The notes under the pieces are model-generated. The model was not told the origin of the DNA. It saw only the letters and a program-made list of their open reading frames with translations, and ran no database searches. Shown in pieces: positions 54,453 through 62,844 of a stretch of 64,000 nucleotides of DNA (positions are counted from its first letter, which is position 1; the number at the start of each line of letters is the position of its first letter). Both the position numbers and the translations under genes were made by a program. The stretch comes from Methylotuvimicrobium buryatense 5G (GTDB taxonomy: Bacteria > Pseudomonadota > Gammaproteobacteria > Methylococcales > Methylomonadaceae): the NCBI RefSeq assembly GCF_000341735.1, contig NZ_KB455575.1, positions 800,102 through 864,101 on the forward strand, given 5' to 3'.

Positions 54453-54610
54453 GTAATTATTCAGCATAAGTCATGTATGAGAAGGTGTCAGGCATTGATT
54501 TATAAGGCTGTCTGCAACAGGACGTTGCAGTCAGAGCTTACAGGGATGTATCCACGCGTCCTTAGAAATCAATGCCTGACACCAACCTACCGCATGCGCT
54601 GAATAGTTAC
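54453..54610. repeat. Family B MITE, copy B4, with perfect 8-bp duplication
   Basis: 158 bp from GTAATTATTCAGCA to GCTGAATAGTTAC. Exact flanking duplication AAAAAATC at 54445-54452 and 54611-54618. The interior differs from B1-B3: GGTGTCAGGCATTGATTT is repeated inverted as AAATCAATGCCTGACACC. Same ends, different filling. Confidence 0.9.
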
Positions 54611-54631
54611 AAAAAATCATTGATTATGGTT

Positions 54632-54877
54632 TATACCTTTCGCACTTCAAAATTCGGCAGTGCCTGAGGAGGCGCCTGGGTGTCCGGTCGATTATTGCTC
54701 CTCGGCAATTGCTCCTGCATTGCCCTAATACACGCCATCCATGGCGTAATGCAAAATCGACATTCACGCCATCCATGGCGCTCCGCAAAGGCTTTGCCAG
54801 CATGGAGCTGGCATAGAGCCTACATGGACGTATTCACGGCGTCCTATGACGGGCATCCCGGCGCCGAATGTATGCCC
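54632..54877. repeat. Family A repeat, copy A6 (inverse, one end worn)
   Basis: Starts TATACCTTTCGCACTTCAAA, contains CCATCCATGGCG blocks and GCCAGCATGGAGCTGGC, ends near GGCGCCGAATGTATGCCC where the far terminus is partly deleted. Together with B4 it fills the 54409-54928 gap; no gene is seen there. Confidence 0.7.
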
Positions 54878-54928
54878 TATTTATCAAAGCATCTAGTAAA
54901 AAACGCGTATTTCTTGCCGAATTTTTTA

Positions 54929-57900
54929 TCATATTACTTGCGGAGATTGTTCCGACAAGAGTTCGGCAAATTGGTCTGCCGTTACCGGATGACTAAAATA
55001 GTAGCCTTGGAACCCGGTACAGCCTTTACTCTTCAGAAATGCCAATTGCTCGGCCGTTTCCACACCTTCGGCAATCATCGTCAAGCCTAAATGTTTAGCC
55101 ATGTCGATCATTGTTTCGACGATGATCGCATCGTTCGGGTCGGTGGAAATGTCTCGAACAAAACTTTTGTCTATTTTTAATTGATTCAACGGAAGTTGTT
55201 TCAAGTAAGCAAGCGAGGAATAACCGGTGCCGAAGTCGTCGATCGAAATCGATAGGCCCAGCACTTTCAAGGCTTTCATTTTTTCAATGGTATCTTCGAT
55301 ATTATCGATAACAACGTGTTCTGTTAATTCTATCTCTAAACAATCGGGCGTAATGCCGCTAACCTTCAGAGAATGTTCTATTTGATCGACAAAGTTGCTT
55401 TGTCTGAATTGATTCGAACTTACATTGATTGCAATACGCGGCACAATTAAACCATTTTGTTGCCATGATTGGATTTGCAGGCACGCCTCCATGATTACCC
55501 AGCGCCCTAACTGTAAAATCAAGCGAGATTCTTCGGCAATTTTGATGAACTCAACAGGTGGGATCAGGCCTTTTTGGGGATGTTGCCATCTAATTAAAGC
55601 TTCGGCTCCTATAATCTCGTTTTTGGCGCCAAACTGCGCTTGGTAATTTAAAACGAAATGACCTTGATCGATCGCTTCTCGAAGCTCGTTTTCCATTTTA
55701 ATGCGCAGATCGGCAGCTTCTTGCATGCTCGGATGAAAAAAGCTGATGCTATTACGGCCGGAAGCTTTAGATCGATACATCGCCGTATCGGCTTGTTGCA
55801 GAATCCGGTCGGGATTATCGTCATTATCCGGAAATAAGGTAATACCCATACTGGGCGAGAGTTGATGTTGGAATGCATTAAGTAGAAACGGTTCGTTGAT
55901 TTTAGCATTAATTTTTTCTGCGACCGTTAGTGCGTGATCGGCGGCTTCCGATAGGTTTTTGGCATTACAATTAATAAGTACGATAAACTCGTCGCCGCCT
56001 AATCGGGCAGCAGTATCTTCATCTCGTACGACCGATTGCAAGCGATTGGCTACTTGAATGAGTAATTCGTCGCCGACATGGTGGCCTAGCGAGTCATTCA
56101 GAAATTTAAAATGATCCAGATCCATGAATATCACGGCGCCGAAATGGCCATGTCGTTTGGCGATAGCAATTTCTTTTTCGAGACGATTGATTAACAAGCG
56201 TCGATTGGGCAAGTTGGTTAAGGGATCGTAGAAAGCCAGATTGTGTATGCGTGATTCATTTTCTTTTTTTTCGGTGATATCTGAAAAAATTGACACAAAA
56301 TGGGTGATTTCGCCGGCTTCGTTTTTAACGGCGGTAACGGTCTGCCATTCCGGATAGACTTCTCCATTCTTTCGCCGATTCCAGATCTCGCCTTCATACT
56401 GTCCTTGACTAGCTAATTGCTTCCAAAATTCATCGAAACAATCACGATTATGATGTATGGAGCTTAAAACCGAGGGAATTTTACCAATCACTTCCTCGCT
56501 GGAATAACCGGTGATTTCAGTGTGAGCGTTATTGACCCTTAAAATCCTGCCTTTTTTATCGGTAATCATAATCCCTTCTTGGGTTTCGAAGGCTGTTGCT
56601 GCCAAGCGTAATTGCTCTTCGCTAAGTCGTAGTTTTCGATTGCTTTGATTAAGATCATGCGTGCGCTTTTCCACTTCGACTAGGATTAACTCGGTTTGTC
56701 CGGTGACAATCAAAAAACCGATACCCATTAAACTGGTCAGCAACATCCCTCCGGCCAAAATACCCCAAACCGGCCAGGAATAATAATTTCCAAGAAAACC
56801 TAAATCCGGCGAAACTTGAATGAACCAGGATTGCCCGCCGATATTGAGCGGTTTTAACGTGGTGATGGCAAACGGATCCGGTATGGCGCGCTTAGGCTCT
56901 AACGGAAACAACCATTGTTGTTCTCCATCGGATGTTTTTTCGAAAAGCCTAATATTGATATATTCAATGCTTTTTCGAACTAAGGCGTCTTCAATAAAAC
57001 GTTCAATATCGAAAGCCTCGATAATATAGCCCTTCAAGGTCTGCTCGGTCTCGAAAAAAGGCGTATAGATAAAAAACTGCCTGGAACTGTTTCCAAATGC
57101 CAATATTTTAGAGCTTCGATCGGTTGTTGCTTGAGGCTCCAGTGCTAACACGATCTCTTGGTGGCGTTTTTCCGAGATAGGCTGGAAGTCATCGAAATAC
57201 TTTTTAGTCGAATACTTGATTGTCCATGTCGTTTTATCTTGACTTGCTTTCGAAGTCTCTAACCATTCAATATAAGGAACGCCTGGGTAGGTGTTGAAAA
57301 CCCAGTCCGAAAAAATTTGTAACGATTGATAGTCAATCGTATCGTTCGAACCGATTAATGAGTGGTAAAGCGATAAGGTATTTGCATGTGCCTTGTAATT
57401 GTCTTCTAAAGCGTATTGTATCGTTTCCGCCTTGTTTTCGATGATTTCCCGTAGGCGCAGTCCTTCTCGTTGATGAGCCATTAAGTAAGAAATTGCGACT
57501 AAGGCTAAACCTACTATTAAGGCGGTGCATAACGGTAACCAGCGTTTCGTGCGGCTTTGTAAGGAAGGTTCAAAAATCGTCAAGAACAAAGGTGTGAAAA
57601 CCACGATACCGATGCAATCTCCGAGCCACCAGGTCAGGAATCCGAATCCGAAATCCGATTCGACGATGACACCGGTTTCAACCAATGCATAAACGCTTAA
57701 TAAGGCCGGTATAAATGTGGCGACCGGACCGGATAAGAAAAAAAACAGCATGATTTCTTTAGCGGAAATCAAAGGGTTTGGGTAGCCTACGATTTTTTTT
57801 ACCAAGAAGGCTCCGGTCCAAGCCCTAAGCACGCTGTTGACTGGTGAGCTGAGAAAAATTAAGAGTTGGCCGGGAGATTGCCATAAGGTCATGAAATCGT

Positions 57901-58123
57901 AGACTTCATAATGGATGGCTAATTCAGCCAAAAAAATAGCCGGTAATACTTTGTTTCCCCAGAGCAACGTTGCCGCGAAGCCGATACCGGCCGGCGGCCA
58001 GATTGCTGTTGCGTAACTGGGCGGCAAGGATAGCGGTAATGCCAATTGTCCCGCAAAATAAAACAGTAAAGCCGTTAATGCAATACGACTTAAAGTCGAG
58101 TTAACGGAGGTTCTATAATTCAA
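54929..58123 (-). CDS. MASE1-CHASE-PAS-GGDEF-EAL sensor protein
   Basis: A 1064-residue cyclic-di-GMP signalling protein. MASE1 membrane domain about 1-215 (LSLPPSYATAIWPPAGIGFA), periplasmic CHASE-like region 230-450, PAS domain about 510-625 (ITDKKGRILRVNNAHTEITG), GGDEF domain about 640-800 (NLPNRRLLINRLEKEI; RLGGDEFIVLI, an intact catalytic motif) and EAL domain 815-1060 (EALIRWQHPQ, IELTEHVV, DDFGTGYSSLAYLKQLP; ExLxR ligands present). Both synthase and phosphodiesterase sites look intact. TTG start at 58123. Its N-terminus is clearly related to that of the kinase at 51 kb. Confidence 0.92.
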   Translation of the reverse strand: MNYRTSVNSTLSRIALTALLFYFAGQLALPLSLPPSYATAIWPPAGIGFAATLLWGNKVLPAIFLAELAIHYEVYDFMTLWQSPGQLLIFLSSPVNSVLRAWTGAFLVKKIVGYPNPLISAKEIMLFFFLSGPVATFIPALLSVYALVETGVIVESDFGFGFLTWWLGDCIGIVVFTPLFLTIFEPSLQSRTKRWLPLCTALIVGLALVAISYLMAHQREGLRLREIIENKAETIQYALEDNYKAHANTLSLYHSLIGSNDTIDYQSLQIFSDWVFNTYPGVPYIEWLETSKASQDKTTWTIKYSTKKYFDDFQPISEKRHQEIVLALEPQATTDRSSKILAFGNSSRQFFIYTPFFETEQTLKGYIIEAFDIERFIEDALVRKSIEYINIRLFEKTSDGEQQWLFPLEPKRAIPDPFAITTLKPLNIGGQSWFIQVSPDLGFLGNYYSWPVWGILAGGMLLTSLMGIGFLIVTGQTELILVEVEKRTHDLNQSNRKLRLSEEQLRLAATAFETQEGIMITDKKGRILRVNNAHTEITGYSSEEVIGKIPSVLSSIHHNRDCFDEFWKQLASQGQYEGEIWNRRKNGEVYPEWQTVTAVKNEAGEITHFVSIFSDITEKKENESRIHNLAFYDPLTNLPNRRLLINRLEKEIAIAKRHGHFGAVIFMDLDHFKFLNDSLGHHVGDELLIQVANRLQSVVRDEDTAARLGGDEFIVLINCNAKNLSEAADHALTVAEKINAKINEPFLLNAFQHQLSPSMGITLFPDNDDNPDRILQQADTAMYRSKASGRNSISFFHPSMQEAADLRIKMENELREAIDQGHFVLNYQAQFGAKNEIIGAEALIRWQHPQKGLIPPVEFIKIAEESRLILQLGRWVIMEACLQIQSWQQNGLIVPRIAINVSSNQFRQSNFVDQIEHSLKVSGITPDCLEIELTEHVVIDNIEDTIEKMKALKVLGLSISIDDFGTGYSSLAYLKQLPLNQLKIDKSFVRDISTDPNDAIIVETMIDMAKHLGLTMIAEGVETAEQLAFLKSKGCTGFQGYYFSHPVTADQFAELLSEQSPQVI

Positions 58124-58268
58124 GGTGAGTTGTCCTTCGCTTTAGTGTTGTTCGATCGCCGGTAAACAATCCATGCGGAATGATATCAGAAAACCGGATG
58201 TCGATGATGTGATGACTTTGGCGGTGTTTAATCGGTAGAATAAGCATTTTAACATTTTAGTCATAGAC

Positions 58269-59978
58269 ATGCGCACCTCTCAATTTCCTCTCAATACCGT
58301 CAAAGAAACGCCTTCGGATGCCGAAATCGCCAGTCATAAACTCATGATTCGTGCGGGCTTAATTCGCAAATTAGCCGCCGGTCTTTATACCTGGTTACCG
58401 CTAGGGCTTAGAGTCATGCGGAAAGTCGAAAAGATTACCCGCGAGGAGATGGAAAAAGCCGGTGCACTAGAAGTCTTGATGCCGGCCCTGCAACCCGCCG
58501 AGTTGTGGCAGGAGACGGGGCGCTGGGAACAGTATGGACCCGAACTGGCTCGCTTACAAGACCGTCACCAACGAGACTTTTGTTTGGGACCCACGCATGA
58601 GGAAATCATTACCGATTTAGCCAGGCATGAGATTAAAAGTTATAAGCAGTTGCCAATCATCTATTATCAAATCCAAACCAAATTCCGCGACGAAATTCGT
58701 CCTCGATTCGGCGTGATGCGTTCTCGGGAATTCGTTATGAAGGACGCTTATTCTTTTCATCTCGATCAAGAATCCCTTCAAGAAACCTATCAAGTCATGT
58801 ATCAGGCCTACAGCAATATCTTCAACCGCTTCGGTTTGCAATATAGGGCTGTGATCGCCGATTCAGGATCGATCGGCGGCGCGGTATCGCACGAATTTCA
58901 TGTATTGGCCGAATCCGGAGAGGATGCGATTGCCTTTTCGACGAAAAGCGATTATGCCGCAAACATCGAAAAAGCCGAGGCGTTAATGCCCGAAGGCGAC
59001 AGGGGGCCGGCTACCGAATCGCTCAATCTAGTGGACACTCCGGATCAACATTCGATCGACGAAGTCAGTGCTTTTTTCGGGATTGCCAAATCTAGTTGCC
59101 TAAAAACCTTGATCGTCAAAGGCGAAGAAGACGAGTTAGTCGCTTTGTTATTACGAGGCGATCATGAATTGAATGCGATCAAGGCCGAAAAAGTTTTCGG
59201 TATCGCAGCTCCGTTGCAATTAGCCGACGAAGAGCAAGTGCTGTCCGCTTGCAATGCAAAACCCGGCTCGGTCGGTCCTTTCGGTCTGAAAATTAAAATC
59301 ATTGCGGATCGTAGTGTCGTATTGATGTCCGATTTTGTATGCGGAGCCAATCAAGACGGCAAGCATTACCGTGGCGTAAATTGGCAGCGGGATATTCCTT
59401 TGCCCGATCAAATCGAGGATTTACGCCTCGTGGTCGAAGGCGATCCGAGTCCGGACGGGGAGGGCACGATTACTATTGCTCGAGGTATCGAGGTAGGTCA
59501 TATTTTTCAACTGGGTATGAAATACAGTTCAGCGATGAAAGCCGACATTATCAATGAAGGCGGTAAGAATCAGACAATGATCATGGGTTGTTACGGCATC
59601 GGCATTTCGCGCATTGTTGCGGCGGCGATCGAGCAGAACCACGATGACAACGGCATTATCTGGCCGGCTCAATTGGCACCTTTCCAAGTGGCCTTGTGCC
59701 CGATGAATATGCATAAGTCGGAACGTTTGCGCGTTGCTGCCGAAAAACTGTATCGAGAACTACTTGATGCCGGAATCGAGGTGTTATTCGATGATCGAAA
59801 AGTCCGAGCTGGCTTCATGTTTTCCGATATGGAATTGATCGGTATTCCGCATCGTGTCGTAATCGGCGACCGCAGTCTCGACTCCGGCATGATCGAATAC
59901 CGGGCTCGGACTGCGAGTGAAAGCCAAGAATTGCCGATGGTTGAATTAATACCTTTTTTGTTGCAACAATTGAGTTGA
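58269..59978 (+). CDS. proS: Prolyl-tRNA synthetase
   Basis: A 569-residue class II synthetase of bacterial type. Motif 1 ([20 protein letters not shown]), motif 2 ([25 protein letters not shown]) and motif 3 ([18 protein letters not shown]) are present. The editing insertion (about 230-390; [20 protein letters not shown]) deacylates Ala-tRNA(Pro). C-terminal anticodon-binding domain is [20 protein letters not shown] onward. Stand-alone gene divergent from the GGDEF/EAL gene. Length and layout are ordinary. Confidence 0.97.
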   Translation: MRTSQFPLNTVKETPSDAEIASHKLMIRAGLIRKLAAGLYTWLPLGLRVMRKVEKITREEMEKAGALEVLMPALQPAELWQETGRWEQYGPELARLQDRHQRDFCLGPTHEEIITDLARHEIKSYKQLPIIYYQIQTKFRDEIRPRFGVMRSREFVMKDAYSFHLDQESLQETYQVMYQAYSNIFNRFGLQYRAVIADSGSIGGAVSHEFHVLAESGEDAIAFSTKSDYAANIEKAEALMPEGDRGPATESLNLVDTPDQHSIDEVSAFFGIAKSSCLKTLIVKGEEDELVALLLRGDHELNAIKAEKVFGIAAPLQLADEEQVLSACNAKPGSVGPFGLKIKIIADRSVVLMSDFVCGANQDGKHYRGVNWQRDIPLPDQIEDLRLVVEGDPSPDGEGTITIARGIEVGHIFQLGMKYSSAMKADIINEGGKNQTMIMGCYGIGISRIVAAAIEQNHDDNGIIWPAQLAPFQVALCPMNMHKSERLRVAAEKLYRELLDAGIEVLFDDRKVRAGFMFSDMELIGIPHRVVIGDRSLDSGMIEYRARTASESQELPMVELIPFLLQQLS

Positions 59979-60251
59979 TGATTCGCTACGAATAGCGGTG
60001 ATTCTGAAATTGAGCATTATCGCTGCATTTTGAGAATGCGGTGTGCTTGCTGCCGAAATTTTCGTCCAGTACTCCCCAATTAGGAATTGCAGCTACGATA
60101 GTCGCTTGTAAGCAACAATGATCGAAATGTGAAATAACCAACATAAATTAAAGGTTTTAGTAAATATCGCACCCAAAGTGTGAATTCGTCACAAAAAAAC
60201 AGCATGGACTCAGGTTAGTCTGTGCTCAACATTTTTTAAGGATGAGTTCAA

Positions 60252-60440
60252 ATGAAATTTTTACCAAGACCGATCATTTGCGAACGCTGTGGCGATGAGA
60301 TTTTACCATCGGAACAAAGCCGGCCCGACGATAGAATTTGTCCTTGGTGCCGGCATATGATGATGGAGGCAAGCGAAATTTATCAAAAAACCAAAAGAAA
60401 GCGTTCTCCCCATTTAATCTTGCTTAATCATCGCAACTGA
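60252..60440 (+). CDS. Small zinc-ribbon-like protein
   Basis: A 62-residue protein with two CxxC knuckles, ICERCGDEI (C10, C13) and ICPWCRHMM (about C30, C33), spaced to bind one zinc. The rest is basic (KTKRKRSPH). AAGGATGAG precedes ATG at a good distance. No recognised family; a nucleic acid or protein binding role is possible. The flanking gaps (59979-60251, 60441-60691) contain no other gene I trust. Confidence 0.6.
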   Translation: MKFLPRPIICERCGDEILPSEQSRPDDRICPWCRHMMMEASEIYQKTKRKRSPHLILLNHRN

Positions 60441-60691
60441 GTCTGTTATAAAGTTGTCTTGTGGACTCTTATTGGTCCAGTACCTTCCTTAGAAGGATTC
60501 ATTTACGAGTAGCATTGGAATATTAATGCAGGCCTCAATCCGCTGTATCAATGCTATATCTCCTTCATTCTTGGCTTTTTCGATGCCGGAGTCTTTCGAA
60601 AATTGACAGATATCCTTTTTCTGCTTTAGAGTGCCGCTCTGACCGAATGCTATTGTGTGATAAATAATATAACTAATCAGGAGCGCATAAA

Positions 60692-61867
60692 ATGGCAAAA
60701 CCATTGATTCAATTGGCACTAGATTCTTTGGATTTCGACAAAACCCTGGAACTTGCTTCGCAAGCGGCCCCTTATGTCGATATCATTGAAATCGGTACAC
60801 CCTGTATCAAGTTTAACGGGCTTGAATTGGTCAAGGAAATTAAACGCAGATTTCCCGATAAATTGCTGCTGGTCGATCTTAAAACGATGGATGCCGGTGA
60901 ATACGAAGCCAGCCCATTCTACGAAGCCGGTGCCGATATCTGCACGGTACTTGGAACATCCGGAATTTCAACTATCAAAGGCGTTATCAGCGCGGCAAAA
61001 AAATATAATGCCGAAGTTCAAGTCGATTTGATTAACGTCGAGGATAAAGCGAGTTGCGCTGAGGAAGCCGTGGCGGCCGGCGCGCAAATTATCGGCATTC
61101 ATACCGGCATCGACGCCCAGGCGGCCGGACAGACACCCTTTGCGGATTTACAAGATTTATTGCGCTTGGGGTTAAACACTCGAGTATCAGTTGCCGGCGG
61201 TATCAAGCCCGAAACTGTGCGCGATGTTGTTGAGGCCGGAGTTGACATAATTGTCGTAGGCGGCGCGATTACCGGCGCGCCATCTCCAGCCAATGCCGCT
61301 CGAAAAATTCAACGCTTGGTCAATAGCAAGGGCACGCATCGTGAATTTGTCGTCGATAAGATTTCGGATGTCTTATATGCGACCGATGACTCTTATGATA
61401 GAAAACTGACGAACATGCTCGATCAAGCTCGCCGAATTTTTGTCTCAGGCGCGGGACGGTCGGGCTTGATTGGCCGCTTTTTCGCGATGCGATTGATGCA
61501 TAGCGGTTACGATACCAGTGTAGTCGGTGAAATCGTTACACCCAGCATCAAACAAGGCGATTTGCTTATTATTATTTCCGGTTCCGGCGAAACCGAGCAG
61601 TTGGTCGCATTCACTAAACGTGCTCGCGAGATTGGCGCAAAAATCGTACTGATTTCGGCGAAAAGCGAGTCGACAATCGGCGACATGGCCGATGCCGTGT
61701 TTAGAGTCGGCAGCCCGGAACAGTATGGCAAGGTTGTCGGTATGCCGATGGGTACGGTTTTCGAACTTTCCACATTGGCATTTTTGGAAGCGACCATCTC
61801 TCATGTCATCCACGAAAAAGGCATTCCGGAGGAAGAAATGAGATCGAGACATGCGAACCTGGAATAA
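60692..61867 (+). CDS. hps-phi: Fused 3-hexulose-6-phosphate synthase / 6-phospho-3-hexuloisomerase
   Basis: A 391-residue bifunctional enzyme of the ribulose monophosphate cycle. Residues 1-208 are the synthase, which joins formaldehyde to ribulose 5-phosphate: catalytic DLKTMDAGEYE (D62, K64, D67), IIGIHTGIDAQ and VAGGIKPETVRDV, VVGGAITGAPSP. Residues about 215-391 are the isomerase, a SIS-fold domain giving fructose 6-phosphate: VSGAGRSGLIGRFFAMRLMH, LLIIISGSGETEQLVAFTKR and the C-terminal IPEEEMRSRHANLE. AGGAG lies ten bases before ATG. Fusions of this type are known in methylomicrobial methanotrophs and archaea. It is strong evidence for methylotrophy. It stands alone rather than in an RuMP gene cluster. 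Confidence 0.96.
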   Translation: MAKPLIQLALDSLDFDKTLELASQAAPYVDIIEIGTPCIKFNGLELVKEIKRRFPDKLLLVDLKTMDAGEYEASPFYEAGADICTVLGTSGISTIKGVISAAKKYNAEVQVDLINVEDKASCAEEAVAAGAQIIGIHTGIDAQAAGQTPFADLQDLLRLGLNTRVSVAGGIKPETVRDVVEAGVDIIVVGGAITGAPSPANAARKIQRLVNSKGTHREFVVDKISDVLYATDDSYDRKLTNMLDQARRIFVSGAGRSGLIGRFFAMRLMHSGYDTSVVGEIVTPSIKQGDLLIIISGSGETEQLVAFTKRAREIGAKIVLISAKSESTIGDMADAVFRVGSPEQYGKVVGMPMGTVFELSTLAFLEATISHVIHEKGIPEEEMRSRHANLE

Positions 61868-62066
61868 ATCTCGCGACCGTAACGACTGCCGAGATCGCGG
61901 CACACTGAAGTGCCTGTCATGCAATATCCGAATCCGGGCTCTCGATTAGGCAATTAACCGTGTTTGTCAATTCCGGTGCTTTCTCTATGAAGCACATCAA
62001 TTTCATGACGCCTTAATAGTGATCGCTCGATCTAAAAACGGCGGTAAGTTCACGAAAGGCACGAAA

Positions 62067-62250
62067 TTAGGAATATGCACAAAATAACTTCTACAAGTAT
62101 ACGCTTTGCGGCGGTTCGGTAACTCGCTTGACAGGACGCCGTGAATACGTCCATGTAGGCTCTGTGACAGCATCCCTGCTGTCAAAGCCTTTGCCGAACA
62201 CCCCAGCGCCTCCATGCGTCAATGCCGAAATTTGAAGTGCGATGGGTATA
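62067..62250. repeat. Chimeric C3/A repeat element
   Basis: Left end TTAGGAATATGCACAAAAT-AACTTCTACAAG is the terminus of C3; from TATACGCTTTGCGG (62098) the element continues with the family A core (GGACGCCGTGAATACGTCC, CTGTGACAGC...GCTGTCA) and ends like family A (GAAGTGCGATGGG-TATA). It thus joins ends of two families. Confidence 0.7.
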
Positions 62251-62261
62251 CTGCCGAAAGA

Positions 62262-62700
62262 CGCCCCAAACTCTCCTTACTTTTCGATTGCCTAGAAATC
62301 GTTCGCTGAAAATCTTGGAAACGGAGCGTTAGCGAAGTGAAGATTTTTAGTCCCCGATAGCCGTAGCGCCGGGTGTTTTGCCGGAGTCTGCGCGAATAGC
62401 GCAGGCGGAGGCAAAATACAAGGCATCGCGACACGGCGTAAAGCCATTTGTGGGAGTGCTACGGAGCCGCATCGAGTATACGATGATGTGGCGTAGTGGC
62501 ACGGACGCAGGGCGAATCGGGGCCGCCGAAGGCAATAATCGCCAAGTCATTTTTCGCTGCTGAAATCGGACGGACCCCATTTCAGCTTTCGCGAAAAATC
62601 TTGGCGCGCTTGTATTTCTTTTATCCCCTGTTATGAGAGTCGTTTTAGCGCGCCCCTTCCTTACCCTTGATTTCTCAAGTCTAATTTCAAACAGACTGCT
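62262..62700. other. GC-rich non-coding block before the YajR-type gene
   Basis: A stretch richer in GC than neighbouring gaps, with inverted motifs GCGCGAATAGCGC, GAAAATCTTGG...AGATTTTTAG and CGAAAAATCTTGGCGCG against TCATTTTTCGCTGC. Reading frames cross it on both strands but show no recognisable domain or Shine-Dalgarno. It may be a decayed gene or another repeat. The remaining gap 61868-62066 shows nothing clear. Confidence 0.4.
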
Positions 62701-62844
62701 CAAGCAACCGTTGTTATAATAGCCGGCATTCTGTGTCGGTCAACGATGTTGATTGGTACTTCGCAGTGTAAGGCTGTTGAATTTCGATTGGCCATTCATA
62801 TTTTATAGTGTTCGATAGCGTACTTTATTCAGGAGATAAGTGTT

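Noticed and set aside
60055-60100. Possible C2 terminus (CCCCAATTAGGAATTGCAGC)
   Set aside because: Only a short partial match to the C2 end, with no partner end; too weak to list as a repeat.
60489-60719. 76-codon minus-strand frame covering the hps-phi leader
   Set aside because: It overlaps the hps-phi start, lacks a recognisable domain and occupies the expected promoter and leader of a key gene.
62347-62703. 118-codon minus-strand frame in the GC-rich block
   Set aside because: No Shine-Dalgarno or domain; composition is that of a non-coding or decayed block.
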